Assembly (NCBI RefSeq): GCF_029873475.1
Contig: NZ_CP123499.1
Coordinates: 992,001 to 1,056,000 of the forward strand
Direction: 5' to 3'
Origin: Arsenophonus sp. aPb
GTDB taxonomy: Bacteria > Pseudomonadota > Gammaproteobacteria > Enterobacterales > Enterobacteriaceae
Length of the DNA: 64,000 nt
Positions 17,499-25,567 of the stretch are shown piece after piece. Numbering within the stretch: position 1 is the stretch's first letter; each line of letters begins with the position of its first letter. Made by a program: the position numbers and the translations under genes. The notes beneath the pieces are model-generated. The model was not told where the DNA came from, ran no database searches, and was given only the letters and a program-made list of their open reading frames with translations.

Positions 17499-18434
17499 CT
17501 ATTTTTTATTTATCATTCGTATATATGCGCTTATAAATTCTTTCGCGACCGGCGCGACAAGGGCATTACCGTAGGCGCGCAGGCGTCCCACTCTGTTGGT
17601 AACCCCATTAGCCAGCGGGAATGTGCCGGATTCAATCGGGCGCAACTTTCCATCTCTACACAAGATCCAGTCTGTATTTTCCCAGAATCCAGATACATAA
17701 TTGCTTGCTCTTCCAGATTCCCCGGGCTTAATGATGACCTTCCCGTTATCAACCTTTTTCTCTGACGTTCTGCTAGCGCATCCGGTGATCGTGTTGAATT
17801 CACCGTTGTCGGCGTTAACCATCCTGTTATCATCATTCCTTGTTCTGTTGCATAATCCAGTCTGCTGAACATCCTGTTTTTTCCATCCTTCCGAATTATT
17901 GTTGGTCCACTTCCTTTGCAGTCGTTCGCCGTTGGTGTTGGCCACCCAGTAGAGTCTTTGCCTGATGTGCGGCGCACCGAAGCCCGCAGCGCATAAATCA
18001 AGCGCTGTTGTGGTGTAGTTCTCTGCTTCCAGGTCAGTTTGTACAATGTCGAGCCAAGTGAGTCCGTCTTTGCTTGCAACCTGTTCACCAAAGATAACGT
18101 CAGGGTTGCACTGGCAAATGAGGTGGAAAAACGCGGGCCATAAGTGCCGCTCATCAGCAAACCCATTTCTTTTGCCTGCCGCGCTGAAAGGCTGGCAGGG
18201 GCAACTTCCTGTCCATACTGGTTTATCATCTGGCCATCCTGCCTTGCGTAATGCGTATGACCAGACGCCGATTCCTGCGAAGAAATGACATTGTGTATAT
18301 GCTTTAAGGTCATCGGGTTTAACATCCTCTATTGAGCGTTCATCGACATCGCCATCGGCAATATGTCCTGCTGAGATTAAATTACGCAACCATTGAGCTG
18401 CGTAAGGGTCAATTTCATTGTAATAAGCAGCCAA
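17499..18434 (-). CDS. Phage DNA cytosine-C5 methyltransferase
   Basis: The 311 residues carry the C5-MTase catalytic motif SCPCQPFSAAGK with nucleophile C80 and the SAM-binding FFAGIGVWSYALRKAGW (51-67). NEIDPYAAQWL, which resembles the acidic segment normally after motif I, lies before it, an order typical of this phage family as I recall it. The C-terminus has RLRAYGNALVAPVAKEF (motif X-like GNALVAP). The usual ENV motif is replaced by FGEQV. It probably modifies phage DNA. Most of its length overlaps another long frame on the same strand. Confidence 0.85.
   Translation of the reverse strand: MAAYYNEIDPYAAQWLRNLISAGHIADGDVDERSIEDVKPDDLKAYTQCHFFAGIGVWSYALRKAGWPDDKPVWTGSCPCQPFSAAGKRNGFADERHLWPAFFHLICQCNPDVIFGEQVASKDGLTWLDIVQTDLEAENYTTTALDLCAAGFGAPHIRQRLYWVANTNGERLQRKWTNNNSEGWKKQDVQQTGLCNRTRNDDNRMVNADNGEFNTITGCASRTSEKKVDNGKVIIKPGESGRASNYVSGFWENTDWILCRDGKLRPIESGTFPLANGVTNRVGRLRAYGNALVAPVAKEFISAYIRMINKK
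17531..18325 (-). CDS. Long overlapping same-strand frame inside the cytosine methyltransferase
   Basis: A 264-residue frame entirely within the methyltransferase gene, in another frame of the same strand. It is not random-looking: it includes GLLMSGTYGPRFSTSFASA, KTDSLGSTLYKLTWKQR, ALRASVRRTSGKDSTGWPTP and NPAHSRWLMGLPTEWD. I recall proteins with these motifs annotated next to or over phage dcm genes, so a genuine dual-coding pair is likely. The WLMG-P-W motif also resembles C-terminal segments of some phage methyltransferases. Function unknown. Confidence 0.55.
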   Translation of the reverse strand: MLNPMTLKHIHNVISSQESASGHTHYARQDGQMINQYGQEVAPASLSARQAKEMGLLMSGTYGPRFSTSFASATLTLSLVNRLQAKTDSLGSTLYKLTWKQRTTPQQRLIYALRASVRRTSGKDSTGWPTPTANDCKGSGPTIIRKDGKNRMFSRLDYATEQGMMITGWLTPTTVNSTRSPDALAERQRKRLITGRSSLSPGNLEEQAIMYLDSGKIQTGSCVEMESCARLNPAHSRWLMGLPTEWDACAPTVMPLSRRSRKNL

Positions 18435-18487
18435 AAGGACTCCTTACCTTGCGGCATTGGTTATTTACATTGGGTAATTAGGGAAGG

Positions 18488-18664
18488 TTACTTCTTAACG
18501 CATATAGCCCTGGCGTTAACATCAAGCAGTTGTTTAAACTTTTCTTTGAACTTGTCTGCTGCGATTAAGCAAGTTGTTTCTGTACTAAACTCTTGTGTGT
18601 TGATAGTAGAAAACTTACCGTCTGAGTACTGATTTGCGTACATTGCTAAGATGAGTATCCACAT
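18488..18664 (-). CDS. Small phage protein with N-terminal hydrophobic segment
   Basis: A 58-residue frame beginning MWILILAMYANQYSDGK and ending NARAICVKK. GAGGTAACT lies upstream of the ATG. Similar short proteins with an MWxLI start and one or two cysteines occur in lambdoid left arms. Function unknown. Confidence 0.6.
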   Translation of the reverse strand: MWILILAMYANQYSDGKFSTINTQEFSTETTCLIAADKFKEKFKQLLDVNARAICVKK

Positions 18665-18679
18665 GATAGTTACCTCGTT

Positions 18680-19747
18680 TTAATGATTAATAGCCTCTTC
18701 ATTTTGCATAAACTTTGATTTTATTTTCAAAAATCCCTCTTTTAAGATACTGCTTTTCATGTTTTCAATGGCTGTCCAGCTCCTAGTTCCGAAAAACTCC
18801 TCCATGATATTCTGTCGCTGTTCTTTGGCCTGCTGGCCATTTCCGTCCATGCTGTATTTAACAAACAACCCTTTGATTTCTTCACACATAATCTCTCTTT
18901 GCTTTTTCTCATAAGAAAAGCCATTGTCTGTAATTTCATTTTCAAAGAGAGATGAGCTATCTTTTGTTTCCATTGAGCCAAAATGCTGGCCGCCAATATT
19001 TAAGAAATCAAAGTGGGGTGAAAATGTCTCAAAATTAGGAAAGTCGAATTCTTTACCGTTTAGTCTGTCAGTTCTATCTTTTTCAACCAACGCACGATTT
19101 ATGATCCGTCCATCTTCTCTGTGCTTAATCATTTCGATAAGCAGTGATGGCTCATATCCCATTTCTTTTTCTGTGGCCATCTTAGTACCGCTGGTGATGA
19201 GTTCCATTTTTCCGGTTTCATCATTTTTTTGATATTCGTAAATAGAACCCGCTCTGCCGCAAACTATTGCATGTATTTTTGACGACAGGAATAAATCTGT
19301 GAACGATGACCATTGTGCTTTGATCGGCTTCCAATGATGAAATTCGAGTTGATACATCGGCCTTGCTCTTGGATTTGTTTCTCTTCTTTTTGCGTTAAGC
19401 GCTTTTAAATATGAGTCCTGACAGTCTTTCCAAATGTGCGTAATACTATCAACGATGATGACGGAACATGCTTTCTCTGCTTCATGCCAAAATGAAACTA
19501 AATCTTTCAACGCGCGGCTTTCGTCATAAACATAAAATTCAATACCGGCTTTCTCAAAAAAAGGTATGATATACGTAGCGGCCGGTTCAGTATCGAACAT
19601 TGCAACGGGTTTTTTCAGGTCGTATTGTTTCCACAATCCAATTGCTATTTCAGTTGCAGTTCGTGTTTTACCTGAACCGGCATCACCGTAGATGCCGATT
19701 TTTGCATAAGCCTGTTTTCTTTCTGCCTTTTTTAGATAGCTTTTCAC
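18680..19747 (-). CDS. Phage RecA-like AAA ATPase
   Basis: The 355-residue protein has Walker A GDAGSGKT at 21-28, a Walker B-like CSVIIVDSITHIW and a RecA-type nucleotide-binding core. This family sits with phage recombination genes and may act as an annealing/recombination helper in place of lambda Bet/Exo. Its start overlaps the upstream gene stop by 4 nt. No exonuclease gene is recognisable beside it. Confidence 0.75.
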   Translation of the reverse strand: MKSYLKKAERKQAYAKIGIYGDAGSGKTRTATEIAIGLWKQYDLKKPVAMFDTEPAATYIIPFFEKAGIEFYVYDESRALKDLVSFWHEAEKACSVIIVDSITHIWKDCQDSYLKALNAKRRETNPRARPMYQLEFHHWKPIKAQWSSFTDLFLSSKIHAIVCGRAGSIYEYQKNDETGKMELITSGTKMATEKEMGYEPSLLIEMIKHREDGRIINRALVEKDRTDRLNGKEFDFPNFETFSPHFDFLNIGGQHFGSMETKDSSSLFENEITDNGFSYEKKQREIMCEEIKGLFVKYSMDGNGQQAKEQRQNIMEEFFGTRSWTAIENMKSSILKEGFLKIKSKFMQNEEAINH

Positions 19748-20001
19748 AATAAACCTCGCTTATCTTTTAAATAGATTTCAATTGTTGCTTTGAGACTGTT
19801 TTCAAAATTGTTTTGTGCTTTTAGACTTTCTCTTAATATGGGCTCTAGTATTTTTGCTGCCTCATCGCTTAATAAATTAACTGGCAGTTCGTTATAAATA
19901 TCATTAGCATCATTAACCGCCATTTCATTTAGAAAATCTAATTCATCTGATTTATCCATACGTTCATTTTCTATTTTGTCTTTGAGATAATAAGCATTCA
20001 T
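19744..20001 (-). CDS. Hypothetical early phage protein
   Basis: An 85-residue acidic, helical protein (KSDELDFLNEMAVNDANDIY). Coupled to both neighbours by 4-nt overlaps (ATGA type). Unknown function. Confidence 0.6.
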   Translation of the reverse strand: MNAYYLKDKIENERMDKSDELDFLNEMAVNDANDIYNELPVNLLSDEAAKILEPILRESLKAQNNFENSLKATIEIYLKDKRGLL

Positions 20002-20156
20002 GTGACTTTTCTTGATATTAATAAAACGAGGGTGGCTAATAAGATGGTTACTATTGTTGGTATTAACTTTATTTTTCCGTGTTCTGGAGGATTTCTATTT
20101 TTAAAGCTATCGCTATTTAAACGATAGCGTAACTCCTGCTGTTTAAGCATATTCAT
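19998..20156 (-). CDS. Small predicted membrane protein
   Basis: A 52-residue frame with a polar N-terminal half and a hydrophobic C-terminal segment (IPTIVTILLATLVLLIS) ending RKVT. Its TGA overlaps the ATG of the following gene, a strong sign of coupled translation. Role unknown; it could anchor at the inner membrane. Confidence 0.5.
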   Translation of the reverse strand: MNMLKQQELRYRLNSDSFKNRNPPEHGKIKLIPTIVTILLATLVLLISRKVT

Positions 20157-20205
20157 AAGTTAGTCTCGATTATTATTAGAAGTGAAGAACTAGAAATGTT
20201 ATTTA

Positions 20206-21084
20206 TTAATATATTATTTTTGTATGACTAATTAATCCTTTCGCGATTAATTTAATACATAATTTAGCGTATTTTTCTGATACGTGATTTTTAATAAAAT
20301 CATTTAATATTTCATTATGTATATTACGTTGATGTTCTATGTCTGCTTGTCGTTTTAATTCCTCTTGTTTTAAGCGTTCAATTTCTGCCAAGCGCATTCT
20401 TTCAGCTTGTTCTGCTTTTCTACGTTCGGCTTCAATTGCTTCCTGCTTTTCACGTTCAGCTCGCTCAATCGCTAACTGCTTTTCTCTCTCTGCACGTTCG
20501 GCTGCTAATTTAAGTTCAGCCTCACGTCTTGCTGCTGCTTCTATCTCTTCTCTGGCTTTATTCTCAGCTTCAATTCTTGCCTTTTCTGCTGCTTGACGCT
20601 TAAGCTCATTCTCATGCTCAATACGCTTACGTTCCGCTTCTGCTTTACGTAAATCAAAAACCTCATTCATCTGTATCGCTTCTGCATGATCAGACTCTAT
20701 TTGCTTTTTAAGCTGTTCTGCTGCAATACGTTCTTTTTCTGCATTCTCCCACGCCGTCACTGGCTGTCTGATATCTTCACTTAGCTTATCGAGTTCATCT
20801 CTTATTTGCTTACGTGCAGCATCAACTTTCTTTGGCATCTCTTTTAATTTTGCAGCCAAGTCTTTGCCAAAAGTTTCAATGTAAGTTTTTGTTCTTGTGA
20901 CATCAGAAGATAATGAAATAATTTTCTTTCTGTTTGTGCCAACCGATAAATCAAGTTTTCCGAGTTCATTTTGCTTTTCTGCTGCAATCTGTTTTACTTG
21001 ATTAATTAATGACTCTACTTTGTCATTCTCAGTAAATAAAACAAGCGCACTAGATTGCTCAATTGAAATTAATTCATTTGACAT
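20206..21084 (-). CDS. Coiled-coil phage protein
   Basis: 292 residues; about 115-255 is a highly charged Ala/Glu/Arg/Lys coiled coil with heptad-like repeats (AERAEREKQLAIERAEREKQ). The N-terminal 100 residues are globular (NQVKQIAAEKQNELGKLDLS). The family occurs upstream of RecA-like or RecT recombination genes in prophages; a structural or recombination-mediator role is inference. The annealase itself is not seen. Confidence 0.65.
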   Translation of the reverse strand: MSNELISIEQSSALVLFTENDKVESLINQVKQIAAEKQNELGKLDLSVGTNRKKIISLSSDVTRTKTYIETFGKDLAAKLKEMPKKVDAARKQIRDELDKLSEDIRQPVTAWENAEKERIAAEQLKKQIESDHAEAIQMNEVFDLRKAEAERKRIEHENELKRQAAEKARIEAENKAREEIEAAARREAELKLAAERAEREKQLAIERAEREKQEAIEAERRKAEQAERMRLAEIERLKQEELKRQADIEHQRNIHNEILNDFIKNHVSEKYAKLCIKLIAKGLISHTKIIY

Positions 21085-21128
21085 GATATTTACTCTTTAT
21101 TTGTTTATTTGAAACTGAATTGAAGATA

Positions 21129-21380
21129 TTAAGCGATGAAAAGTTTTGATATTTTGTTTTTGAGATATGCTTTTTTATTTATTCTTTTTCTTATTATTTC
21201 AGAACGTTTAATTGTTGTTTTTAACAAATAATCAAGTGATTTATCTGACTCCGTTGTTTCATGAGTTAATTTATTATAAACAATATCGTTAAGTATTCTT
21301 GCTAATACTTTTTCTTCACCGTTATTGTCTACATATGTGATATAAGTAATAAAGTTATTCTTTGGTTTGTGCATTTTCAT
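21129..21380 (-). CDS. Hypothetical early phage protein
   Basis: An 83-residue basic protein (KPKNNFITYITYVDNNGEEK; C-terminus RKRINKKAYLKNKISKLF). Overlaps the upstream gene by 26 nt. Function unknown. Confidence 0.5.
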   Translation of the reverse strand: MKMHKPKNNFITYITYVDNNGEEKVLARILNDIVYNKLTHETTESDKSLDYLLKTTIKRSEIIRKRINKKAYLKNKISKLFIA

Positions 21381-21690
21381 TTCTCACCTCTAGTATTGCG
21401 TCAGCCATCTCATAAGCCGCTTCTGCTAATGCTGTGTATTCCACTATTTTCCTGTAATCGTGCTGGTGTCCCATGGCATTTATAACAGCCATCGCAAACT
21501 CATCGCGGAGGGTTTTTTGTGCCACATCTTTATCATGATGTATAACCTCCAATAGATGGCAGCATTTGCGGATGAAGTATATATCACCTGCATCATTTAT
21601 GATATACGCATCCAAATCGTCAGCTATGTACACATCATAAATCTTACCTAATGTTAAGAAATACCCTTCATTAATACATTTAACTTTCAT
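21355..21690 (-). CDS. Hypothetical early phage protein
   Basis: 111 residues from MKVKCINEGYFLTLGKIYDV, ending with the recurrent phage motif AAYEMADAILEVRN. The ATG at 21690 is chosen because GAGGATGATAAAA precedes it; the frame extends 7 codons further. Function unknown. Confidence 0.6.
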   Translation of the reverse strand: MKVKCINEGYFLTLGKIYDVYIADDLDAYIINDAGDIYFIRKCCHLLEVIHHDKDVAQKTLRDEFAMAVINAMGHQHDYRKIVEYTALAEAAYEMADAILEVRNENAQTKE

Positions 21691-22018
21691 TTTTATCATC
21701 CTCAACCACATATGGAATACCTATCGTCAGTTCACGATTATGTATTTTAATTAATGTATCAGGTGGATTAATACCATTTAAATCAACATCAACAAGATGG
21801 TATTTTTGATAATCACTACTATAATTGTTAAAATCCCACTCCCAATTTCCCGTATATTCATCGTAATGAAGTCCATTATTAGACGTAAACCCGATAATTC
21901 TCCCGTATCTATCTGTTGCCAGATACTCAATAAACTGTGGGATGGATAGCGTTAAACCTAAGTATTCTGTTTTATAAATATCCAGTGTATTATTTTGTTT
22001 TAAAATTAATTCTCGCAT
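21680..22018 (-). CDS. Hypothetical early phage protein
   Basis: 112 residues from MRELILKQNN, with YLATDRYGRIIGFTSNNGLH typical of small beta-rich early proteins. I prefer the ATG at 22018 because GGAAGAG sits just upstream; two earlier ATGs in frame (22033, 22057) are possible. Function unknown. Confidence 0.55.
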   Translation of the reverse strand: MRELILKQNNTLDIYKTEYLGLTLSIPQFIEYLATDRYGRIIGFTSNNGLHYDEYTGNWEWDFNNYSSDYQKYHLVDVDLNGINPPDTLIKIHNRELTIGIPYVVEDDKNES

Positions 22019-22037
22019 TTCAAACTCTTCCATATAT

Positions 22038-22250
22038 TTAAATATTCTTTTTTTCAAAATGATTTACCATTGACGTTACAAAATATTCAGCTTCAACCAA
22101 TTCATTTCTTAGTTGTGATATTTTTTCTTCGTGTTTATTTCCGCACATTATTTCGATATTCTTTGCTGATAACTCAAAAAACTCCCTCTCTTTTTTAATA
22201 TGTTTTAAATCCCATTTAAATATTAGTAAACTTGCTTCGTTAGGGGTCAT
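22038..22250 (-). CDS. Hypothetical early phage protein
   Basis: A 70-residue helical protein (HIKKEREFFELSAKNIEIMC). Two bases separate it from its upstream neighbour. Function unknown. Confidence 0.5.
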   Translation of the reverse strand: MTPNEASLLIFKWDLKHIKKEREFFELSAKNIEIMCGNKHEEKISQLRNELVEAEYFVTSMVNHFEKKNI

Positions 22251-22252
22251 TA

Positions 22253-22567
22253 TTATTCCAAATCATCTTGGCTATTTAATTTCGTAACTTGATCTTGCAA
22301 ATAGACAACATGCTCCATTGTCTTTGTTATTTCTGTATTTAAATAGTTCTCTATCCAGTAATTTTTAGCGCTTTGATAATCATTAAATAAAATATACCAG
22401 CGACTTTGAATAGTTGTTGAATAACCATTTTTATATTTTTTTACTTTAACTTGTTTTGCGGTTGGATGAGATAGAGCTATAAACTTATTAAAAAGAGGGA
22501 ATTCACCATCTATTTTTACTGCATAAAATACATCACCACATTTGATGTCTTTAATTTGTATTTTCAT
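22253..22567 (-). CDS. Hypothetical early phage protein
   Basis: A 104-residue protein; beta-rich first half (CGDVFYAVKIDGEFPLFNKF) and a helical tail (TKTMEHVVYLQDQVTKLN). Abuts the XRE gene. Function unknown. Confidence 0.55.
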   Translation of the reverse strand: MKIQIKDIKCGDVFYAVKIDGEFPLFNKFIALSHPTAKQVKVKKYKNGYSTTIQSRWYILFNDYQSAKNYWIENYLNTEITKTMEHVVYLQDQVTKLNSQDDLE

Positions 22568-22848
22568 TATTTAACCACCATCAACTTCATAATTAAATTA
22601 TCTATTCTTTTCTTTGATTCTTTGGTAATATTTTTTATTTCATTGCTATCAGTAGAAATAAAAATAAAACAACTTAGCGGTATATTTAAAGCATTACAAA
22701 TATTTTCAATATTTTCTAAACTTGGTATTTTTCCATTTTTGATAATATGTGTTATATAAGAGTTAGATAAATTACATTTTTTTGCCAGCTCTATTTTTTT
22801 CATGTTGCGTTTTTTTCGTAAAATATCAATGGCTTCTCCTATGTTCAT
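22567..22848 (-). CDS. XRE-family helix-turn-helix regulator
   Basis: 93 residues with an N-terminal HTH (IDILRKKRNMKKIELAKKCN, LSNSYITHIIKNGKIPSLEN) followed by a short helical tail. It lacks a ligand or peptidase domain. Its ATG overlaps the stop of the broken gene upstream by one base. It probably tunes the leftward early operon; target unknown. Confidence 0.75.
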   Translation of the reverse strand: MNIGEAIDILRKKRNMKKIELAKKCNLSNSYITHIIKNGKIPSLENIENICNALNIPLSCFIFISTDSNEIKNITKESKKRIDNLIMKLMVVK

Positions 22849-23111
22849 TATTTAACCTCACACTCTTCAATAGCTCTTAAAGTAGCTTTCCAATCCATTG
22901 CCTCTAAGTCAACAATAGCTAGTACGTGTGTTTCATTCCCATCCACATACGAATGCCAGTAATCTTTACTTAATTCATTTTCATTACCAAGCTCATCAGG
23001 AACGATATAGTGAGTATTATCTTCCTATTTAATAACATATAATTTGTCCTTTTTGTAAATGAGGTCTCTTTTGAAAATACAATCTTCCAAAAACTTAATT
23101 TGCTTTGTCAT
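22848..23111 (-). pseudogene. Early phage gene split by an in-frame TAG
   Basis: Reading from the ATG at 23111 gives 28 residues (MTKQIKFLEDCIFKRDLIYK...), then TAG at 23025-23027, then an open frame of 58 further residues (HYIVPDELGNENELSKDYWH ... LRAIEECEVK) ending at 22848. Both halves keep coding character, and both ends have exact coupled junctions with their neighbours (ATGA upstream, TAATG downstream). The simplest reading is one ancestral 87-residue gene with a single nonsense change. Confidence 0.6.
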
Positions 23112-23353
23112 AATTTTTTACTCATTAACTTTAATTGATTTAAATTAAAAAACACTGTGTCTTTTAAATTATCAAATTCAATTTGAAGCTCTATCTCATT
23201 TTTATTCATGTTAACTTTTATACAATTAGCTTTGTAATATAAAGCTATAAATCTTAAATAAATAATAAATATTTCTTCTCCTTCCTCTGCTTTGTATTTA
23301 ACTCCATAGACGTGTTCTTTATTTTTAAGTTTGTAGTGACTTATAATTTCCAT
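23108..23353 (-). CDS. Hypothetical early phage protein
   Basis: An 81-residue, beta-rich protein (HYKLKNKEHVYGVKYKAEEG). Its TGA overlaps the next ATG. Function unknown. Confidence 0.5.
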   Translation of the reverse strand: MEIISHYKLKNKEHVYGVKYKAEEGEEIFIIYLRFIALYYKANCIKVNMNKNEIELQIEFDNLKDTVFFNLNQLKLMSKKL

Positions 23354-23354
23354 T

Positions 23355-23672
23355 TTATATATGTCTTATGACTCCATCATTCTCGATAGATATTTCGGCA
23401 TGAGATGGCATTTCTAGAATAGTTTTAACTGCACACTCAGCCTCTTGCTTATATAACCTGAATTTAGTTTCTAATTCTTTGTATTTTCTTTCCCAGACAT
23501 CGTTATTTGTTTGTGCTATATCTGAAGGTGAGGGATAGCTATGTGCCAGACTGTAATTTTCAAATGTACCCTCAACACTTCCGGCCAGGCATTCAACCTG
23601 TTCTTTCGTTAGTTGTAATCCGCATTCTTCTGCGCCGATTACAATACTTTCTTTCCAACATTCAATGCACAT
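23355..23672 (-). CDS. Hypothetical early phage protein
   Basis: A 105-residue protein with CIECWKE at the N-terminus, a GLQLTKEQVECLAGSVEG segment and a central coiled coil (ERKYKELETKFRLYKQEAEC). This pattern is common in lambdoid left-arm genes. Function unknown. Confidence 0.6.
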   Translation of the reverse strand: MCIECWKESIVIGAEECGLQLTKEQVECLAGSVEGTFENYSLAHSYPSPSDIAQTNNDVWERKYKELETKFRLYKQEAECAVKTILEMPSHAEISIENDGVIRHI

Positions 23673-23730
23673 TTTTTATCCTTAATTTAGGTAATAAAAA
23701 AGACCGGTTAGGTCTTGTTTTTTTATAATT

Positions 23731-24006
23731 TTAATCCTCTTGAAACATGGTTATTTTTATTGTGGCCTTTTTATCTTTACTAAATATTTCAGAAATAACA
23801 TCAGATATAATTAATAAAGAAGATATTGTTTCTATTCTTTCAAACCCGTATTTACTAAGAACGCTTATCTTATAAGCTTCTCCCGTAATCCATAATTTAT
23901 TGTGTTTAGCCTTGGATTTTTTTAGAATTTCTTTAGCCTCAGATTCTCTATTAAAGAATAGAGTCTCACTTTGTCCGTCATCATAAACTTTCGTTAAATA
24001 AATCAT
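23731..24006 (-). CDS. Hypothetical early phage protein
   Basis: A 91-residue protein (YLTKVYDDGQSETLFFNRES). It is the most upstream gene before the sieB-like gene, which faces the other way. Function unknown. Confidence 0.5.
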   Translation of the reverse strand: MIYLTKVYDDGQSETLFFNRESEAKEILKKSKAKHNKLWITGEAYKISVLSKYGFERIETISSLLIISDVISEIFSKDKKATIKITMFQED

Positions 24007-24121
24007 TTATTCATCCCAAAATTAATTTTATTAAAAAGGCCACTTATGCGATTTAAGCGGCCTTGGAACATTAAAAATTTACTACGTGATTGCCTGCTTT
24101 TAACCACGTCAGGCGAGGTGG

Positions 24122-24179
24122 TTTGTGTATTTACCACAACACACAAAAAACGCTACTATGTGCTTACCACAACACATAG
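24122..24179. repeat. Tandem dyads upstream of the sieB-like gene
   Basis: Two inverted repeats, TTTGTGT/ACACAAA (24122-24147) and CTATGTG/CACATAG (24156-24179), each enclose the same 13-mer TTACCACAACACA (24131-24143 and 24164-24176), 33 bp apart. They could be operators or RNA hairpins in the promoter or leader of the sieB-like gene. Confidence 0.5.
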
Positions 24180-24195
24180 AAATGAGATTTTAATT

Positions 24196-24717
24196 ATGCC
24201 TGATTGGGTTATGTCTGTTATTTCCTTTTTAAAGGGAAAAATTTCGGTGAGTTTTAGTATGTTTTGGTTAATGTTTGGTTTGATATTGTGGATATTTTTA
24301 CCTGAGAGTTTTTTCATTTATGTGGATTATAGGCCCATCTTGCCTAATGTTTCTAATTCACTTCTTCTAATTTTTTTCACAGGTTTCTTTGTTTCTAAGT
24401 TAGTGAAATTTAGTATAATATTTTTTTCTACATTAAGAAAAAAGATAAAATTAGCAAAAGAAAAAAAAGATAGTGAAAACCTGATAAACAATCTTTCCAG
24501 TAAAGAATTAAATATTTTGTATGATGCCATAATTGACGGTAAAAGGCTTTTTAAATTTCACAATAGAAGTCCATCTGCATTGAGATTGATTGAAAAAAAC
24601 ATATTAAAATATCATGGCACTATCAAAGATAAACCAATTATGGGATGGTTTGAAATAAATAAAAAATATTATCAGATAATATTAAAAAAGTATGCTGATA
24701 AGATAAATCATCGTTAA
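24196..24717 (+). CDS. sieB: SieB-like superinfection exclusion protein
   Basis: 173 residues from MPDWVMSVISFLKGK, with two hydrophobic segments (FSMFWLMFGLILWIFLP, LLLIFFTGFFVSKLVKFSII) then a charged cytoplasmic domain. This matches the layout of lambda/P22 SieB, an inner-membrane protein blocking growth of some superinfecting phages. Its location also matches: rightward gene between leftward early genes and N. The frame is open to an ATG at 24046 with a plausible AAGG site; that start would add 50 residues spanning the dyads. Sequence identity to SieB is not obvious, so the name rests on topology and position. Confidence 0.6.
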   Translation: MPDWVMSVISFLKGKISVSFSMFWLMFGLILWIFLPESFFIYVDYRPILPNVSNSLLLIFFTGFFVSKLVKFSIIFFSTLRKKIKLAKEKKDSENLINNLSSKELNILYDAIIDGKRLFKFHNRSPSALRLIEKNILKYHGTIKDKPIMGWFEINKKYYQIILKKYADKINHR

Positions 24718-24742
24718 CACTTTGCCGTCACCTCTCCAGACA

Positions 24743-24931
24743 TCAGAATAGGGCGGCGGCGTTTTTGACAATTAACTTATTTCCGCATCCTGGACAGTAG
24801 TTCATATCGTTTTCTTTCGGACCACCATCCATGAATTGAAATGTAAACCCGCAAGATGCTTCCCAGAAATAATCTGAATCAATCCAAGACCACTCACATT
24901 TTTTGTGATCTTTTTCGTCATTATCAGGCAT
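24743..24931 (-). CDS. Small zinc-ribbon phage protein
   Basis: 62 residues from MPDNDEKDHKKCEW, with a cysteine pair pattern (C12, C26, then YCPGCGNKL) like a zinc ribbon. The ATG at 24931 overlaps the end of N by 8 nt. Similar short CPxCG proteins are common after N in lambdoid phages. Function unknown. Confidence 0.65.
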   Translation of the reverse strand: MPDNDEKDHKKCEWSWIDSDYFWEASCGFTFQFMDGGPKENDMNYCPGCGNKLIVKNAAALF

Positions 24932-25301
24932 TAGCGCTAATTCCAAACTGTGTTTTAGGCTTGCTGTTAAAACGTTTGGTGCTGTACATAGCAGTAGTTG
25001 GCATACAACAGTTATCAAACGTATCTTTAACTTTTTTCTCAACATTTCCCTTAAACTGAACGATTAAATCAACGATAACATTTACCCATGTGTTAATTTT
25101 TTTACGTTTTGTGGTCAACTCTTTTTGAACACTGTTTTTTATGCCAAAGGCTTTATCGATAATGCTTTCAAGAAATTTTCTTTTAGAACGGCGGATATTT
25201 TCTTCAAGACGACGGATCATCATTAAACGACCGCGCTTTTCATAACGACGCATTTTTGAGTTAGTACGACCGGTTCTGGGTAAGTAAATGATTGTTGCCA
25301 T
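24924..25301 (-). CDS. N: Antitermination protein N
   Basis: 125-residue basic protein. Its N-terminus (MATIIYLPRTGRTNSKMRRY, then RRLEENIRRSKRKF) resembles the arginine-rich boxB RNA-binding start of P22 N (MVTIVWKESKGT...). It is the N position: leftward, next to the sieB-like gene, downstream of pL. GGAG precedes the ATG. It would bind the nut hairpins and modify RNA polymerase so it passes early terminators. Assigned from composition and context; N proteins diverge strongly. Confidence 0.75.
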   Translation of the reverse strand: MATIIYLPRTGRTNSKMRRYEKRGRLMMIRRLEENIRRSKRKFLESIIDKAFGIKNSVQKELTTKRKKINTWVNVIVDLIVQFKGNVEKKVKDTFDNCCMPTTAMYSTKRFNSKPKTQFGISANA

Positions 25302-25508
25302 AAATTCTCCGCTTGTAGATTAGATGCCGTCTTTCCGGCTGTCATCACTCCCACTGTTACACCGGTATTTCTCTCGTAATACTCAGCCGTTACTCGATTG
25401 CGATACCCTAACTATTAGGTCACCCGTTAAGGGAGGGAGTGAACCCACCCATCAGTTCGAAAATGGCACCTGCTTTTGTATACCGCTCAGGTGGCGCGGT
25501 TCCTTGCT

Positions 25509-25553
25509 TTCCACAGTCAAGGAAAATTGATATAGTTGTAATTCCACAGTCAA
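25509..25553. repeat. 12-bp direct repeat upstream of GhoS-like gene
   Basis: TTCCACAGTCAA occurs at 25509-25520 and 25542-25553, 33 bp apart, ending 15 bp before the GhoS-like ATG. The rest of 25302-25567 is non-coding and relatively GC-rich, with a CACCTG/CAGGTG inverted pair. Candidate operator or leader RNA. Confidence 0.45.
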
Positions 25554-25567
25554 AATAAGGAAATAAA

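Noticed and set aside
22556..22759. Rightward hydrophobic frame within the XRE gene
   Set aside because: Antisense to a clear HTH gene; hydrophobicity reflects complement of Lys/Asn codons.
24046..24195. Extended N-terminus of the sieB-like gene
   Set aside because: The frame is open to 24046 with a fair ribosome site, but these 50 residues translate the duplicated dyads and look unlike a SieB start. Kept as an alternative only.
25509..25553. Type III toxin-antitoxin repeat RNA
   Set aside because: Only 12 bases are repeated, just twice, and the following protein looks GhoS-like rather than ToxN-like.
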